Positions 8,407 to 17,344 of a stretch of 64,000 nucleotides of DNA are shown here, in pieces. Source of the DNA: HKCCE3408 sp039191215. Its GTDB lineage: Bacteria; Pseudomonadota; Alphaproteobacteria; Rhodobacterales; Rhodobacteraceae. A program made the position numbers and the translations under genes. The DNA lies in the NCBI GenBank assembly GCA_039191215.1, contig JBCCXT010000005.1, forward strand, positions 1 to 64,000. Direction: 5' to 3'. The notes beneath the pieces were generated by a model that saw only the letters and a program-made list of their open reading frames with translations, made no database searches and was not told the DNA's origin. The first letter of the stretch is position 1; each line of letters opens with the position of its first letter.

Positions 8407-10905
8407 CTATGAAGCCATCTGCGTGACACCGTTGAGCGTATCGTTCAGCTCTGAGGCTGGAACTGGGTGGGCAAACAGATGCCCTTGCGCAAGACGGCAC
8501 CCCAATTCGACGAGCTTCATGTGCTGTTGTTCCGTTTCAACGCCTTCGGCGACCACACGCGCCTCCAACCCGCGGGCGACGTCCAAAAAACCTGAAATGA
8601 TCACCTCAGAGCTGCGATCAAGACAGACTTTGCTGACGAAGCTTCGATCAATTTTGATCTCATCGAACTTGTATTCCTGCAGGTGACGGAACGAACCATA
8701 TCCGGTGCCGAAATCGTCCATTGAAAGCGAAATTCCCGCTTCAGCAAAGCTTTGAAGACTTGCCCGAATGGCTTGTGCGGATCTGTCAATCAGTGCGTTC
8801 TCTGTAACTTCAACGGTCAATTTTGGCGTCAGGTCTTGGTACTTCGCAAAAAGGTTCAAAAAGTCGTTCCGTATCTCACGCGATGCGAGGCTTTCCTCGG
8901 AGACATTGATCGAAAAACCTGGCTTCGACTTGTTCGACGAATGGAGGTTGCGCATAGTATGCAAAGTGCGCTCTGCAATCAGGAGGTCGAGCTCTCCCAG
9001 AGCGCCGAAATACTCTACCATATCGATGAATTCGCCAGGTGCCATCAACGCACCGTCTTCGCGGCGCCAACGGGCCAAAGCCTCAAAACCAACGATTTCG
9101 CCGGTCATCAGATCAATTTGCGGCTGGAACATAGGGAAGATCTCCCCGGCCCCCAAAGCGGCACTAATCCTGCGCCGACTGTCCTGGCTGTAGCGCCGGT
9201 TCTGGATCGTATCGCGGTGGATTTCGACGTTATTTGTTGGACTTTGTTTGGCGGTGAACATCGCCACATCGGCGCGGGAAAACATATCCTGAAAATGCAG
9301 AACTGATGCGTCATGCAAAGCAACGCCGATGCTTGCCCCGACAAATAGTTCTTCGCCGTGGTGCGAGATCGGCGCGGACACGATCTGGTGCAATCTCTCG
9401 GCAATATCGGATGCGGCATTCAGCGAATGTACACCGCGGACAACAAACCCAAACTCGTCACCACCCAACCGCCAGACTTCCTTTCCGTCGCCTGAAAACC
9501 GCAGAAGCCTGTTAGCAACTTCTTGAAGGACTTTATCGCCCGCTTGGTGCCCGAAGGAATCGTTGATCGGCTTGAATTCATCCAGGTCGACATAAAAAAG
9601 CGCGTCGCCGTCGGCGAATGCCCTGCCTTCGCTGGCAAATTGTTCCTCCATGTCGCGTCGATTGGGCAAATTGGTCAGATGATCGGTCCGCGCTTCGATT
9701 TCCGCTGCATGGGCTTGGCGCAATCCAAATCGAAACCGGTCAACCACGGTGTGCAGCGCCATGATCTCAGATAGACGCAGTGTCGCCGGTTTCTCCGTTG
9801 CATCCAATTCACCGTCGGCCACGCGCGACAAGAGGTTGGTTGCGCTCATGATCGGACGCACTAGATGACCGCGCACGGCCGTCACAACTGCGATCACCGC
9901 GGCGATTGCCAAAGCCGATCCCAGGGATGTCAGCCAAAACGACCGGATCGAAGATTGCTGTTGTTCGCGCCAATAATTTTCGATCTCCTCCCCCGAAAAT
10001 GAGGCGACATTCGATATCGTCGCAAGCGCCGAGGTGGAGCTTTCGAAGAAGTCTTCAAAACCTGGGATTGAAGAGCCCTCGCCGGTGGCCAAAAACGCAT
10101 CGATCTGCCGCAAAAGCGCTGTATGTTCCTCGTGATAAACAGATTGGGCCGTCTCAATCGCTGTGATGACGGGATTGTTCGGGTCAAGACGCTGCGCGAC
10201 GTTCTGCAGCGTGTTCCAGGTCTGATCCACCAGACGCATATGCTCGTCGATCAGGGCGCGTTCCCGATCAGAGAATGGCTGGGCCTTGATCGTGGCGACA
10301 ACATAAGGTGTGCGCACACGGCCCGCGAATTCGCGCGCTTCCCAGGCCAGATATTGAAGTTGGAGAAAGTCATAAGATTGCGTGGTGATCTGGTCAGACG
10401 GGATACTTAGGGCAGCCCGCAGCGCCGCGGTTTCATCAATTATCTGGATCAGTTCCGCGACAAGTGGTTCGCAATCCTGGGCGCAGTGGTACGGCTGTTG
10501 TAGTGCGGCATCAACATCGCGTCTGGTCTGCGCGAGCGTCCCGAGTAGTGCCGTCGCATGCCCTTGAAACCCCTCAAGTCTTTGGGTTCGCTGATCCAAG
10601 CCATCGCCAATCTCCGACAGTGCATTTTCAAAATGCCGGTTGACCTCAAGTCGCTGGCTGGACAGCCGCATGACCAGATCGTCGCGGGTTTCGGGATCAA
10701 GCTCAAAGGCCACTTGTGTCAAGCTGCGCTCCAACGACAAGGCAACCTGCCCGTCAATCCAAGCAGCTGTCGCCCGCGCAATCGATCCGCTGTTGCGGTC
10801 TTGGACATGTTCCCGCCAAGACAAGCTCGACAGCCCCAAGAGCAGGGCGAGCAGCGGCACGCTCAACATCAGCATGGCCAAAAGTAAAAACTGCTGGATG
10901 CGCAT
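8407..10905 (-). CDS. Membrane-bound GGDEF-EAL protein (cyclic di-GMP metabolism)
   Basis: An 832-residue signalling protein. A transmembrane helix (about residues 4-27) leads into a roughly 300-residue periplasmic, mainly helical sensor region. A second helix follows at about 324-345, then a HAMP-like linker, a GGDEF domain and an EAL domain. The diguanylate cyclase motif is intact (RLGGDEF, residues 479-485). The phosphodiesterase motif is also intact (EAL at 608-610), with VEVTENAL, MDDFGTGYGS, KIDRSFV and VVAEGVET. Both activities are therefore possible; which one dominates cannot be read from sequence. It is transcribed alone on the minus strand, with no partner gene. It probably couples a periplasmic signal to motility or biofilm switching. 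Confidence 0.92.
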   Translation of the reverse strand: MRIQQFLLLAMLMLSVPLLALLLGLSSLSWREHVQDRNSGSIARATAAWIDGQVALSLERSLTQVAFELDPETRDDLVMRLSSQRLEVNRHFENALSEIGDGLDQRTQRLEGFQGHATALLGTLAQTRRDVDAALQQPYHCAQDCEPLVAELIQIIDETAALRAALSIPSDQITTQSYDFLQLQYLAWEAREFAGRVRTPYVVATIKAQPFSDRERALIDEHMRLVDQTWNTLQNVAQRLDPNNPVITAIETAQSVYHEEHTALLRQIDAFLATGEGSSIPGFEDFFESSTSALATISNVASFSGEEIENYWREQQQSSIRSFWLTSLGSALAIAAVIAVVTAVRGHLVRPIMSATNLLSRVADGELDATEKPATLRLSEIMALHTVVDRFRFGLRQAHAAEIEARTDHLTNLPNRRDMEEQFASEGRAFADGDALFYVDLDEFKPINDSFGHQAGDKVLQEVANRLLRFSGDGKEVWRLGGDEFGFVVRGVHSLNAASDIAERLHQIVSAPISHHGEELFVGASIGVALHDASVLHFQDMFSRADVAMFTAKQSPTNNVEIHRDTIQNRRYSQDSRRRISAALGAGEIFPMFQPQIDLMTGEIVGFEALARWRREDGALMAPGEFIDMVEYFGALGELDLLIAERTLHTMRNLHSSNKSKPGFSINVSEESLASREIRNDFLNLFAKYQDLTPKLTVEVTENALIDRSAQAIRASLQSFAEAGISLSMDDFGTGYGSFRHLQEYKFDEIKIDRSFVSKVCLDRSSEVIISGFLDVARGLEARVVAEGVETEQQHMKLVELGCRLAQGHLFAHPVPASELNDTLNGVTQMAS

Positions 10906-11257
10906 TTTGAGTGCTTCCCGTCGGCAGACCTTTGCTGAGCACTAGGGTACTACCGTTAAAAAAAGAGCAGTGTCGGAGCTCCAAATCTGTCTGGGCGCGG
11001 AAAGTTTAGGCTATCGGTGTGATAGGGTTCGCACCATGTTCTTATTCTTCGTAGTGCCCCTGCGTGTTCCGTCAAGGCTGGCGCCCAATTCGACTTCTTG
11101 GCCGGACCTGGCATTATCTCGGCACGTCACGCGTCAGTCAGAAGTCCATGAATAGGCTTTAGGCGGCCCGCGCGTCGTAATGGATTGGGTATTTGCAAAT
11201 GCTCTTTGCGGTCTGCGCAGACGCTTTGGCCAGATGGTCCCCTGAGGCTCTTTAAGA
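10906..11257. other. Intergenic region upstream of the GGDEF-EAL gene
   Basis: This 352-bp gap between the GGDEF-EAL start and the RpiR stop (both minus strand) contains no reading frame I can support. It must hold the promoter of the GGDEF-EAL gene near its left edge. I see no clear terminator for the gene ending to the left of it in the other direction. Confidence 0.5.
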
Positions 11258-12112
11258 TCAATATTCGACATACCCATCGGTCAGTTTCCGGTGTTTTTCG
11301 AAGGCGATGATCCGGTCCTGTTCCGCCCTACCCCCTTCGGCCACGATCGTTGCCAGTATTGTCTCGATCAACGCTACCGTTGCACCGACGGATGGGTAGT
11401 AATGGGGGCTGACTGTATCAGCGAACAAAGCAAACTCTGCGTGTTCGATCAGGGGGGAGCTTGGCCGGTCCGTGATTGCTACGGTTCGCGCCCCTTGAGC
11501 CTTGCTGAACTTGAGCGCCTCGACCGTTCGGGTCGCGCAAGGGTTAAGGCCAAAGCCAATCACGACATCGGCCGGGCTGAGAAAGCCAATATCTTCTGCG
11601 GCCACGGCGTATTCAGGCCCCACGACCCGCAGATTGGGCAAGATCATCGAGCCGGTCGATTTCATCAATGTCGCTAAGACATGCGCCGCCCCCGACCCGA
11701 CCAAATGGCACCGCGGCGCGAGGCGCATTATCCGGGCCACCTCAGGCAGATCGGCAAGATTGCGAGGCGAAAGCGTCGCCGCAAGGTTGCGCTGGCTCGC
11801 CAGGAGTATCCGCTCCGGCAGCGTGCCTTCTTCGTTGCCGTCATCGCTTTGGTGCAATGCCCCAGCCCGCGCGCCGAACCCGGTTGAGACAAGCTGTGAT
11901 TGGAATCCCGCCTTGAAGTCTTCGTAGTTTAGAAAGCCCAATTGACGGGCGAGACGCAGCATCGTCGTCGATGTCACACCAACCGAATTGGCCGAGCTTC
12001 GCATGGAATTCAGTGCAATCCGATCAGGGTAGTCGATGGCGTAGCGTGCAGCCAATGCCAGCTTTTTGGGAAGGCTGGGGATCTCGTCCTGTAGCCGTTG
12101 GATAATGTCCAT
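11258..12112 (-). CDS. MurR/RpiR-family transcriptional regulator
   Basis: A 284-residue repressor or activator. The N-terminal 75 residues form an RpiR-type helix-turn-helix (ANSVGVTSTTMLRLARQLGF). From about residue 125 there is a SIS sugar/phosphosugar isomerase-like ligand domain, with LVGSGAAHVLATLM, DVVIGFGLNPCATRTVEAL and TVAITDRPSSPL. SIS domains usually bind phosphorylated sugars, but RpiR proteins also occur beside amine and amino-acid catabolic operons. It is divergent from soxB, with a 147-bp shared intergenic region containing repeated TGGTA-type sequences and a short dyad, so it is the probable regulator of the sarcosine oxidase/transporter operon. Confidence 0.88.
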   Translation of the reverse strand: MDIIQRLQDEIPSLPKKLALAARYAIDYPDRIALNSMRSSANSVGVTSTTMLRLARQLGFLNYEDFKAGFQSQLVSTGFGARAGALHQSDDGNEEGTLPERILLASQRNLAATLSPRNLADLPEVARIMRLAPRCHLVGSGAAHVLATLMKSTGSMILPNLRVVGPEYAVAAEDIGFLSPADVVIGFGLNPCATRTVEALKFSKAQGARTVAITDRPSSPLIEHAEFALFADTVSPHYYPSVGATVALIETILATIVAEGGRAEQDRIIAFEKHRKLTDGYVEY

Positions 12113-12139
12113 AAGCAGCCGCGCTCCTTGAGCGTATCA

Positions 12140-12203
12140 AATGGTACTTTTTGGGCAGATTCAACTTAGTTGGTGATAAAATACAGCAATTGGTATTTTT
12201 TTG
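12140..12203. promoter_or_regulatory. Candidate RpiR operator and promoters in the rpiR-soxB divergent region
   Basis: Two similar AT-rich blocks, AATGGTACTTTTTGG (12140-12154) and AATTGGTATTTTTTTG (12188-12203), lie 48 bases apart in the same orientation. Between them is the perfect 11-bp palindrome CAACT-T-AGTTG (12162-12172). The region separates divergent rpiR and soxB, so it should carry both promoters and the regulator's binding sites. The role is inferred from position and repetition. Confidence 0.4.
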
Positions 12204-12259
12204 TTGCGAGAAGGATCATCTGCTGCATAGTGCGGGTGACTCGCAGCAAATGGTCCATC

Positions 12260-13516
12260 ATGAGCCACTACTCCGCCTTTTCGATCTTTCGAAACGCGCT
12301 TCGCGGCAACAAGGCTTGGGATCGGGCATGGCGAGACCCTGAGCCAAAGACCAAATACGACGTGCTGATCGTCGGCGGTGGCGGGCACGGGCTGGCCACA
12401 GCCTATTACCTGGCCAAGGAGCACGGCATTACCAATGTGGCGGTTGTCGAAAAGGGCTGGCTGGGTGGCGGCAATACCGGCCGCAACACGACAATTGTTC
12501 GGTCGAACTACATGTTGCCAGGCAACACGATGTTCTACGAACGCTCGATGAAGTTGTGGGAAAACCTCAGCCAGGACCTGAACTTCAACGTCATGATATC
12601 GCAGCGCGGACAGTACAATCTCTGCCATTCTCCCGGGCAGATGGATGCGGCACGGCGGCGTGGCAACATAATGCGCGCAAACGGCATCGATGCGGAGCTC
12701 TTTGACCGCGCAGAGGTGAAGCGCCGCCTGCCGTATCTAGATTTTTCCAACACTGCGCGATTTCCGATCCACGGCGCCATTTATCAGGGCCGGGCGGGTA
12801 CGGCGCGGCATGATGCTGTCGCCTGGGGCTTTGCGCGGGCTGCCGACCAACGCGGTGTCGACATCCTCCAACAGCGCGAGGTCACCGGGTATCTCTACGA
12901 TGGCGGCAAGATCGTTGGTGTGCAGACCAACCGTGGCGACATACGCGCCGACAAGGTCGGGCTCTGCGTGGCCGGCCATTCCGGACATCTGGCGCGGATG
13001 GCGGGGCTGCGATTGCCGATCGAGACGCACGCATTACAGGCGTTTGTGACTGAGCCCTACAAGCCCCTGGTCGATACCGTCATCAGCTTTGGCGCCGCGC
13101 ATTTCTACATCAGCCAGTCGGATAAGGGCGGGCTGGTGCTGGGCGGCGATCTGGACATGTACAATTCCTACGCGCAGCGCGGGGGCTTGCCCGTTGTTGA
13201 GCATACGCTGGCCAGTGCCAAAGCGCTGATGCCCGCGATCTCGCGCCTGAAGCTTCTGCGTCACTGGGCAGGTGTGATGGATATGAGCATGGATGGCTCC
13301 CCGTTCATCACCAAAACACCCGTGGACGGCCTCTACTTCAATGGCGGCTGGTGCTACGGCGGCTTTAAGGCGACGCCAGCCTCGGGCTGGTGTTTTGCTC
13401 ATACAATCGCACGCGACGCGCCCCATCCCGATAGTGCTGAGTTCACGCTCGACCGCTTCGCGCGGGGGTACCAAATCGATGAAAAGGGCGTGGGGGCCCA
13501 ACCGAATGCACACTGA
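12260..13516 (+). CDS. soxB: Sarcosine oxidase beta subunit
   Basis: Flavin-containing beta subunit of heterotetrameric sarcosine oxidase, which oxidatively demethylates sarcosine to glycine, passing the one-carbon unit to tetrahydrofolate. It is 418 residues and begins MSHYSAFSIFRNAL, the usual opening of this subunit. The dinucleotide-binding GGGGHGLATAYYLA is at residues 39-52, and the GTARHDAVAWGFARA region carries a histidine (about 184) that aligns by memory with the covalent-FMN site. The C-terminus has GGWCYGGFKATPASGW, where the substrate pocket lies. The ATG at 12260 was chosen over an upstream extension because the protein then starts exactly like known SoxB. First gene of the soxBDAG cluster. 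Confidence 0.95.
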   Translation: MSHYSAFSIFRNALRGNKAWDRAWRDPEPKTKYDVLIVGGGGHGLATAYYLAKEHGITNVAVVEKGWLGGGNTGRNTTIVRSNYMLPGNTMFYERSMKLWENLSQDLNFNVMISQRGQYNLCHSPGQMDAARRRGNIMRANGIDAELFDRAEVKRRLPYLDFSNTARFPIHGAIYQGRAGTARHDAVAWGFARAADQRGVDILQQREVTGYLYDGGKIVGVQTNRGDIRADKVGLCVAGHSGHLARMAGLRLPIETHALQAFVTEPYKPLVDTVISFGAAHFYISQSDKGGLVLGGDLDMYNSYAQRGGLPVVEHTLASAKALMPAISRLKLLRHWAGVMDMSMDGSPFITKTPVDGLYFNGGWCYGGFKATPASGWCFAHTIARDAPHPDSAEFTLDRFARGYQIDEKGVGAQPNAH

Positions 13517-13525
13517 GTTCCCGGT

Positions 13526-13789
13526 ATGATCAGAATTGAATGTCCCATTTTAGGCCCGCGCCCCGAGACAGAATTTGTCTATGGCGGTGATGCGACAGTG
13601 AAACGGCCGGATATGTCGGAGCGCGATCCAGACGCCTGGCTAGACTACGTTTTCCACCGCGACAACCCGCGCGGCATCCACAAGGAATACTGGCAGCATA
13701 TCCAGGCCCGCCATTGGCTGGTGGTGGAGCGCGATACGCTCACCCATGAGGTTATCCAGGCCAGCCTGGCGCGGGAGTATCAGTCATGA
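13526..13789 (+). CDS. soxD: Sarcosine oxidase delta subunit
   Basis: Small 87-residue zinc-type subunit of the heterotetrameric oxidase. It has the characteristic opening (IECPILGPRPETEF) and the conserved GIHKEYWQH and HWLVVERDT stretches. The first metal-ligand region shows only one cysteine (C6), while many homologues have CP-x-CG, so zinc binding may be altered. Its stop overlaps the soxA start by four bases, so the two are coupled. Order soxB-D-A-G is the standard one. Confidence 0.93.
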   Translation: MIRIECPILGPRPETEFVYGGDATVKRPDMSERDPDAWLDYVFHRDNPRGIHKEYWQHIQARHWLVVERDTLTHEVIQASLAREYQS

Positions 13790-16779
13790 CCCGGCTTCCC
13801 TCCGGCGGACGCATTGATCGCACAGCACATTTGAAGGTCACGTTTGACGGTCGAATGCTGCCCGCGTTTCAAGGCGATACGCTGGCCTCGGCAATGCTGG
13901 CCGAAGGCGTCTGTGTTGTCGGTCGTAGTTTTAAATACCACCGCCCCCGCGGTGTGTTTTCTGCCGGTGTTGAAGAACCGGGCGCCATGGTTCACCTGCG
14001 CCACGGGGATCGCCGTGAACCGAATGTCCGCGCGACCGTGACCGAGGCCTTTGACGGGTTGGTGGCGACCGGTCAAAATGCCTGGCCTGACGTGCGGTTT
14101 GACATCGGCGCGGTCAGCAACGTCCTCAGCCCGTTCCTGAGCGCCGGTTTTTACTACAAAACCTTCATCGGCCCTCTGAAGGATAGCACCAAGTTCTGGA
14201 TGCTGTGCGAGACCTTTATCCGTAAGGCCGCAGGAATGGGGCGCGGCAGCTATCTTTCAGACCCCGACAGATACGAAAAACGCACCCTCTTCTGCGATGT
14301 GCTGGTGGTTGGCGGTGGTGCCGCGGGGCTGTCGGCGGCGTTGGCGGCGGGCCGTGCCGGTGCGGATGTTGTCCTGGTCGAACAGGACACGGCGCTTGGC
14401 GGGGCGATCCTGTCTGATCCCGTAGGTGGGGCGAGCGACAAGTGGCTGACAGCGGTTCGTGCCGAATTGGAGGCGCTTAGTAATGTCCGCATCCTAACCA
14501 GAACAACGGCAATTGGCGCCTATGATGGCGACACATTCGCCCTGATCGAACGAGTATCGGACCATCTGGCCGTACCAGAAGCCCACGAAGTTCGGCAGAC
14601 CTATTGGCAGGTCCATGCTCCGAATTGCGTGATGGCGACCGGGGCGCTGGAACGACCGCTTGTTTTCGGCGGTAATGACAAGCCAGGTGTGATGCTTGCG
14701 GGCGCGCTGCGCACTTACTTGCACCGCTATGCGGTTGTGCCCGGACAGAAGATTATTCTCGCGACAAACAATGACAGCCCGTACCAAACCGCCATTGATT
14801 TGGCGGGCATTGGGGCGTCGGTTACCGTTGTGGACCTGCGTGCGCAGGTCGCAGATGACCTCATAGCGCGCCTTCAAGAGGCGGGCGTAGCGCTGCGGCT
14901 GGGCCAAGGTGTTGTGCAGGCAACGGGCTGGCAGACGATCAAGGCAGCAAAGATTGCGCCGGTCGATGAAAACGGGCGCGCGAACGGGGCGCCAACTAAG
15001 ATCCCAGCCGATCTCATCGCTATATCTGGCGGTTGGGCGCCTGTGGTGCATCTTTGGTCGCAGAGATTTGGCAGGCCGGTTTATTCAAGCGACGGCGATG
15101 TATTTGTTGCGCCCGATGACCCTAACTGCCCGATCCAGCCCGCGGGGCTCAGCGCGGCGGCAGCGTCCATCGAAGGCGTCATTGCGCAAGGATTTGACAA
15201 AGGCCAAGCGGCAGCCGCGGCATCGGGGGCGACCAGCCCCACCGGCAAGGCCCCTGAAAGCTTCGAAACCGGCGCCTTTTGGCAGGCCAATCATGCACGG
15301 CAATGGGCGATCTTGACCGCCAGCGGCAAGCCCAAGGGCAAAGCCTTTGTCGATTTCCAACATGACGTGAAGCTCAGCGATATCGATCAGGCCCATCTCG
15401 AGGGCTACATATCCGTCGAGCACCTCAAGCGTTATTCAACCCTTGGTATGGCCACCGATCAGGGCAAGACGTCGAACATCAACGCGCTTTCGCGCCTGGC
15501 AGACCTGCGCAGCCGCCCGATGGCAGAGGTCGGAACAACCACGTTTCGCCCGCCCTTCACGCCGGTGGCGATGGGCGCAATGGTCGGCCATGAACACGGG
15601 CGGCACTTTCGCCCTACACGGCTGACCCCAATCCACCATTGGCATGTCGAACAAAACGCGGAATTGACGGAGGCCGGCGCCTGGATGCGACCCTGGTATT
15701 ATCCCAAAGCCGGAGAGGATCTGCAGCAGGCCTATATCCGTGAGGCCGCCCATGTACGCACGCATGTCGGCATGATCGATGTCTCGACCTTGGGTAAGAT
15801 CGCCGTGCAAGGCCCTGATGCAGCTGAGTTTTTGAACCGTATCTATGTCAATGGCTGGAAGACGCTTGCGATCGGGCGGCTGAGATATGGCGTCATGCTG
15901 CGCGAGGACGGGTTTGTCATGGATGACGGCGCCACCGCGCGGTTAGGCGAGAATGATTACTTCATGTCAACCACCACAGCGAATGCGGCCAAAGTGCTCT
16001 CAAAGATGGAGTTTCTACTGCAAACGGCCTGGCGCGATCTGCGGGTCCATGTGACCTCGGTCACTGACCAATGGGCCGCCATTGCTGTGGCCGGACCGAA
16101 TGCCCGGTCGCTGCTTAGCGATGTCTCGGATGCCGATCTGTCAAAAGATGCGCTGCCCAACAACCATTTCACCCAGGCGCGCATCGATGGGGTGGATGTC
16201 CGGATCCACCGGATGTCTTACTCTGGGGAGTTGGCCTATGAGGTCTACGTCCCCGCAGGCTATGGCCAACATGTTTGGCAGGTGATCCATGATGCAGGCC
16301 CGCCGCATAACCTCTTGCCCTATGGCACGGAAAGCATGGGGGCGTTGCGCATCGAAAAGGGCCATGTCGCAGGCCCCGAAATCGAAGGGCGCACGACGCT
16401 AAAGGACCTCGGCCTAGAGGGCTTTGCCTCGTCCAAAAAACCTTTTGTCGGCTCCGTGCTGCGCAAACGCCCCGTATTGGAAGACCCGGCGCGTCCGATC
16501 CTTGTCGGCTTAGAGATTGAGGGCAAGACCGGGGCAAAGCCCGGCGCGCTTTTATTCGCCGAAACCGGCAAGACGGAAGGCCATGGCGAGGGTTGGGTAT
16601 CGTCGACCACTTACTCCCCTGCTTTGGGCAGATACATCGCCATGGGCCTGCTGAAGAACGGGGCGCAGCGAAACGGTGAGCTTGTGCGGATTGTCGACTT
16701 TGTCGGCGACCTGACGCTGACCGCAAAGGTCGTGTCACACCACTTCTTTGATCCCGAAGGGGTGCGGCAGAATGGTTGA
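13786..16779 (+). CDS. soxA: Sarcosine oxidase alpha subunit
   Basis: Large 997-residue subunit of tetrameric sarcosine oxidase. In order: an N-terminal ferredoxin-like segment (about 1-95, with DTLASAMLAEGV); a Rossmann NAD+-binding domain with VVGGGAAGLSAALAAGRAG from about residue 172; the disulfide-oxidoreductase-like middle; and, from about 610, an aminomethyltransferase (GCV_T) domain. That last domain binds tetrahydrofolate and captures the methyl-derived carbon as 5,10-methylene-THF, with the family-like LYGTESMGALRIEKGH-type segment (here PYGTESMGALRIEKGH). Length and domain order are normal. It is linked by four- and eight-base overlaps to soxD and soxG, respectively. Confidence 0.95.
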   Translation: MTRLPSGGRIDRTAHLKVTFDGRMLPAFQGDTLASAMLAEGVCVVGRSFKYHRPRGVFSAGVEEPGAMVHLRHGDRREPNVRATVTEAFDGLVATGQNAWPDVRFDIGAVSNVLSPFLSAGFYYKTFIGPLKDSTKFWMLCETFIRKAAGMGRGSYLSDPDRYEKRTLFCDVLVVGGGAAGLSAALAAGRAGADVVLVEQDTALGGAILSDPVGGASDKWLTAVRAELEALSNVRILTRTTAIGAYDGDTFALIERVSDHLAVPEAHEVRQTYWQVHAPNCVMATGALERPLVFGGNDKPGVMLAGALRTYLHRYAVVPGQKIILATNNDSPYQTAIDLAGIGASVTVVDLRAQVADDLIARLQEAGVALRLGQGVVQATGWQTIKAAKIAPVDENGRANGAPTKIPADLIAISGGWAPVVHLWSQRFGRPVYSSDGDVFVAPDDPNCPIQPAGLSAAAASIEGVIAQGFDKGQAAAAASGATSPTGKAPESFETGAFWQANHARQWAILTASGKPKGKAFVDFQHDVKLSDIDQAHLEGYISVEHLKRYSTLGMATDQGKTSNINALSRLADLRSRPMAEVGTTTFRPPFTPVAMGAMVGHEHGRHFRPTRLTPIHHWHVEQNAELTEAGAWMRPWYYPKAGEDLQQAYIREAAHVRTHVGMIDVSTLGKIAVQGPDAAEFLNRIYVNGWKTLAIGRLRYGVMLREDGFVMDDGATARLGENDYFMSTTTANAAKVLSKMEFLLQTAWRDLRVHVTSVTDQWAAIAVAGPNARSLLSDVSDADLSKDALPNNHFTQARIDGVDVRIHRMSYSGELAYEVYVPAGYGQHVWQVIHDAGPPHNLLPYGTESMGALRIEKGHVAGPEIEGRTTLKDLGLEGFASSKKPFVGSVLRKRPVLEDPARPILVGLEIEGKTGAKPGALLFAETGKTEGHGEGWVSSTTYSPALGRYIAMGLLKNGAQRNGELVRIVDFVGDLTLTAKVVSHHFFDPEGVRQNG

Positions 16780-17344
16780 AATCGCTTCCCCGCTTACGAG
16801 AAAGGCCCAGCCCGGCACGTTCGGCGCCGCGGACCAGCCGGGCGTGATATTGGGGACGCGTCCACTCCGGGGCCTCAGCCAGATTGCCGGTTGGAGCGAT
16901 TTTGAAGATGCTGCACGGCCTGTGCTGAAAGCCATGCGATTGCCGGGCCTAGGTGACTATCGGTCTGCACAACGCACCGAAAAGGTTACAGCCTGGCGCA
17001 TCGCACCCGACAAAATGCTGCTGGAAGGGGCAGGCGACTTGTCGGGCTATGCGTCTGATGCCCTAGCGGTGCTCGATCTGGGCCATGCCCGCGCTGTGGT
17101 GACCTTGGGCGGACCAGATGCGCGCGCCGTGCTCAGCGGCGCCATCGCGCTCGACACGCGCGAGACCGCGTTTTCTGCCGGTTGTTACTTGCAAACGGCC
17201 ATCCAGCATGTGGGTGTTGTGATCCAGTGCATCGACGCCGAAAGCTTTGAAATCTTCGTGCCTGCGACCTGGTCGGAGAGTATCTGGGATTTTTTGTTTG
17301 CCACTGCGCTCAGGTGTGGTGTCCTTGTGAAGGGGACTTCATGA
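16772..17344 (+). CDS. soxG: Sarcosine oxidase gamma subunit
   Basis: A 190-residue GCV_T-like gamma subunit that completes the tetramer and contacts the alpha-subunit folate domain. Features include LPGLGDYRSAQRTEKVTAWR, LDLGHARAVVTLGGPDARAVL and FEIFVPATWSESIWDFLF. The ATG at 16772 lies inside the last codons of soxA (eight-base overlap). A longer ATG at 16748 is possible but would overlap more and has no ribosome-binding sequence. The stop overlaps the next gene's start by four bases, so the sarcosine genes are coupled to the MmgE/PrpD gene. Confidence 0.9.
   Translation: MVEIASPLTRKAQPGTFGAADQPGVILGTRPLRGLSQIAGWSDFEDAARPVLKAMRLPGLGDYRSAQRTEKVTAWRIAPDKMLLEGAGDLSGYASDALAVLDLGHARAVVTLGGPDARAVLSGAIALDTRETAFSAGCYLQTAIQHVGVVIQCIDAESFEIFVPATWSESIWDFLFATALRCGVLVKGTS

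Noticed and set aside
15085..15423. Minus-strand frames inside soxA
   Set aside because: Antisense shadows without independent motifs or ribosome-binding sites.
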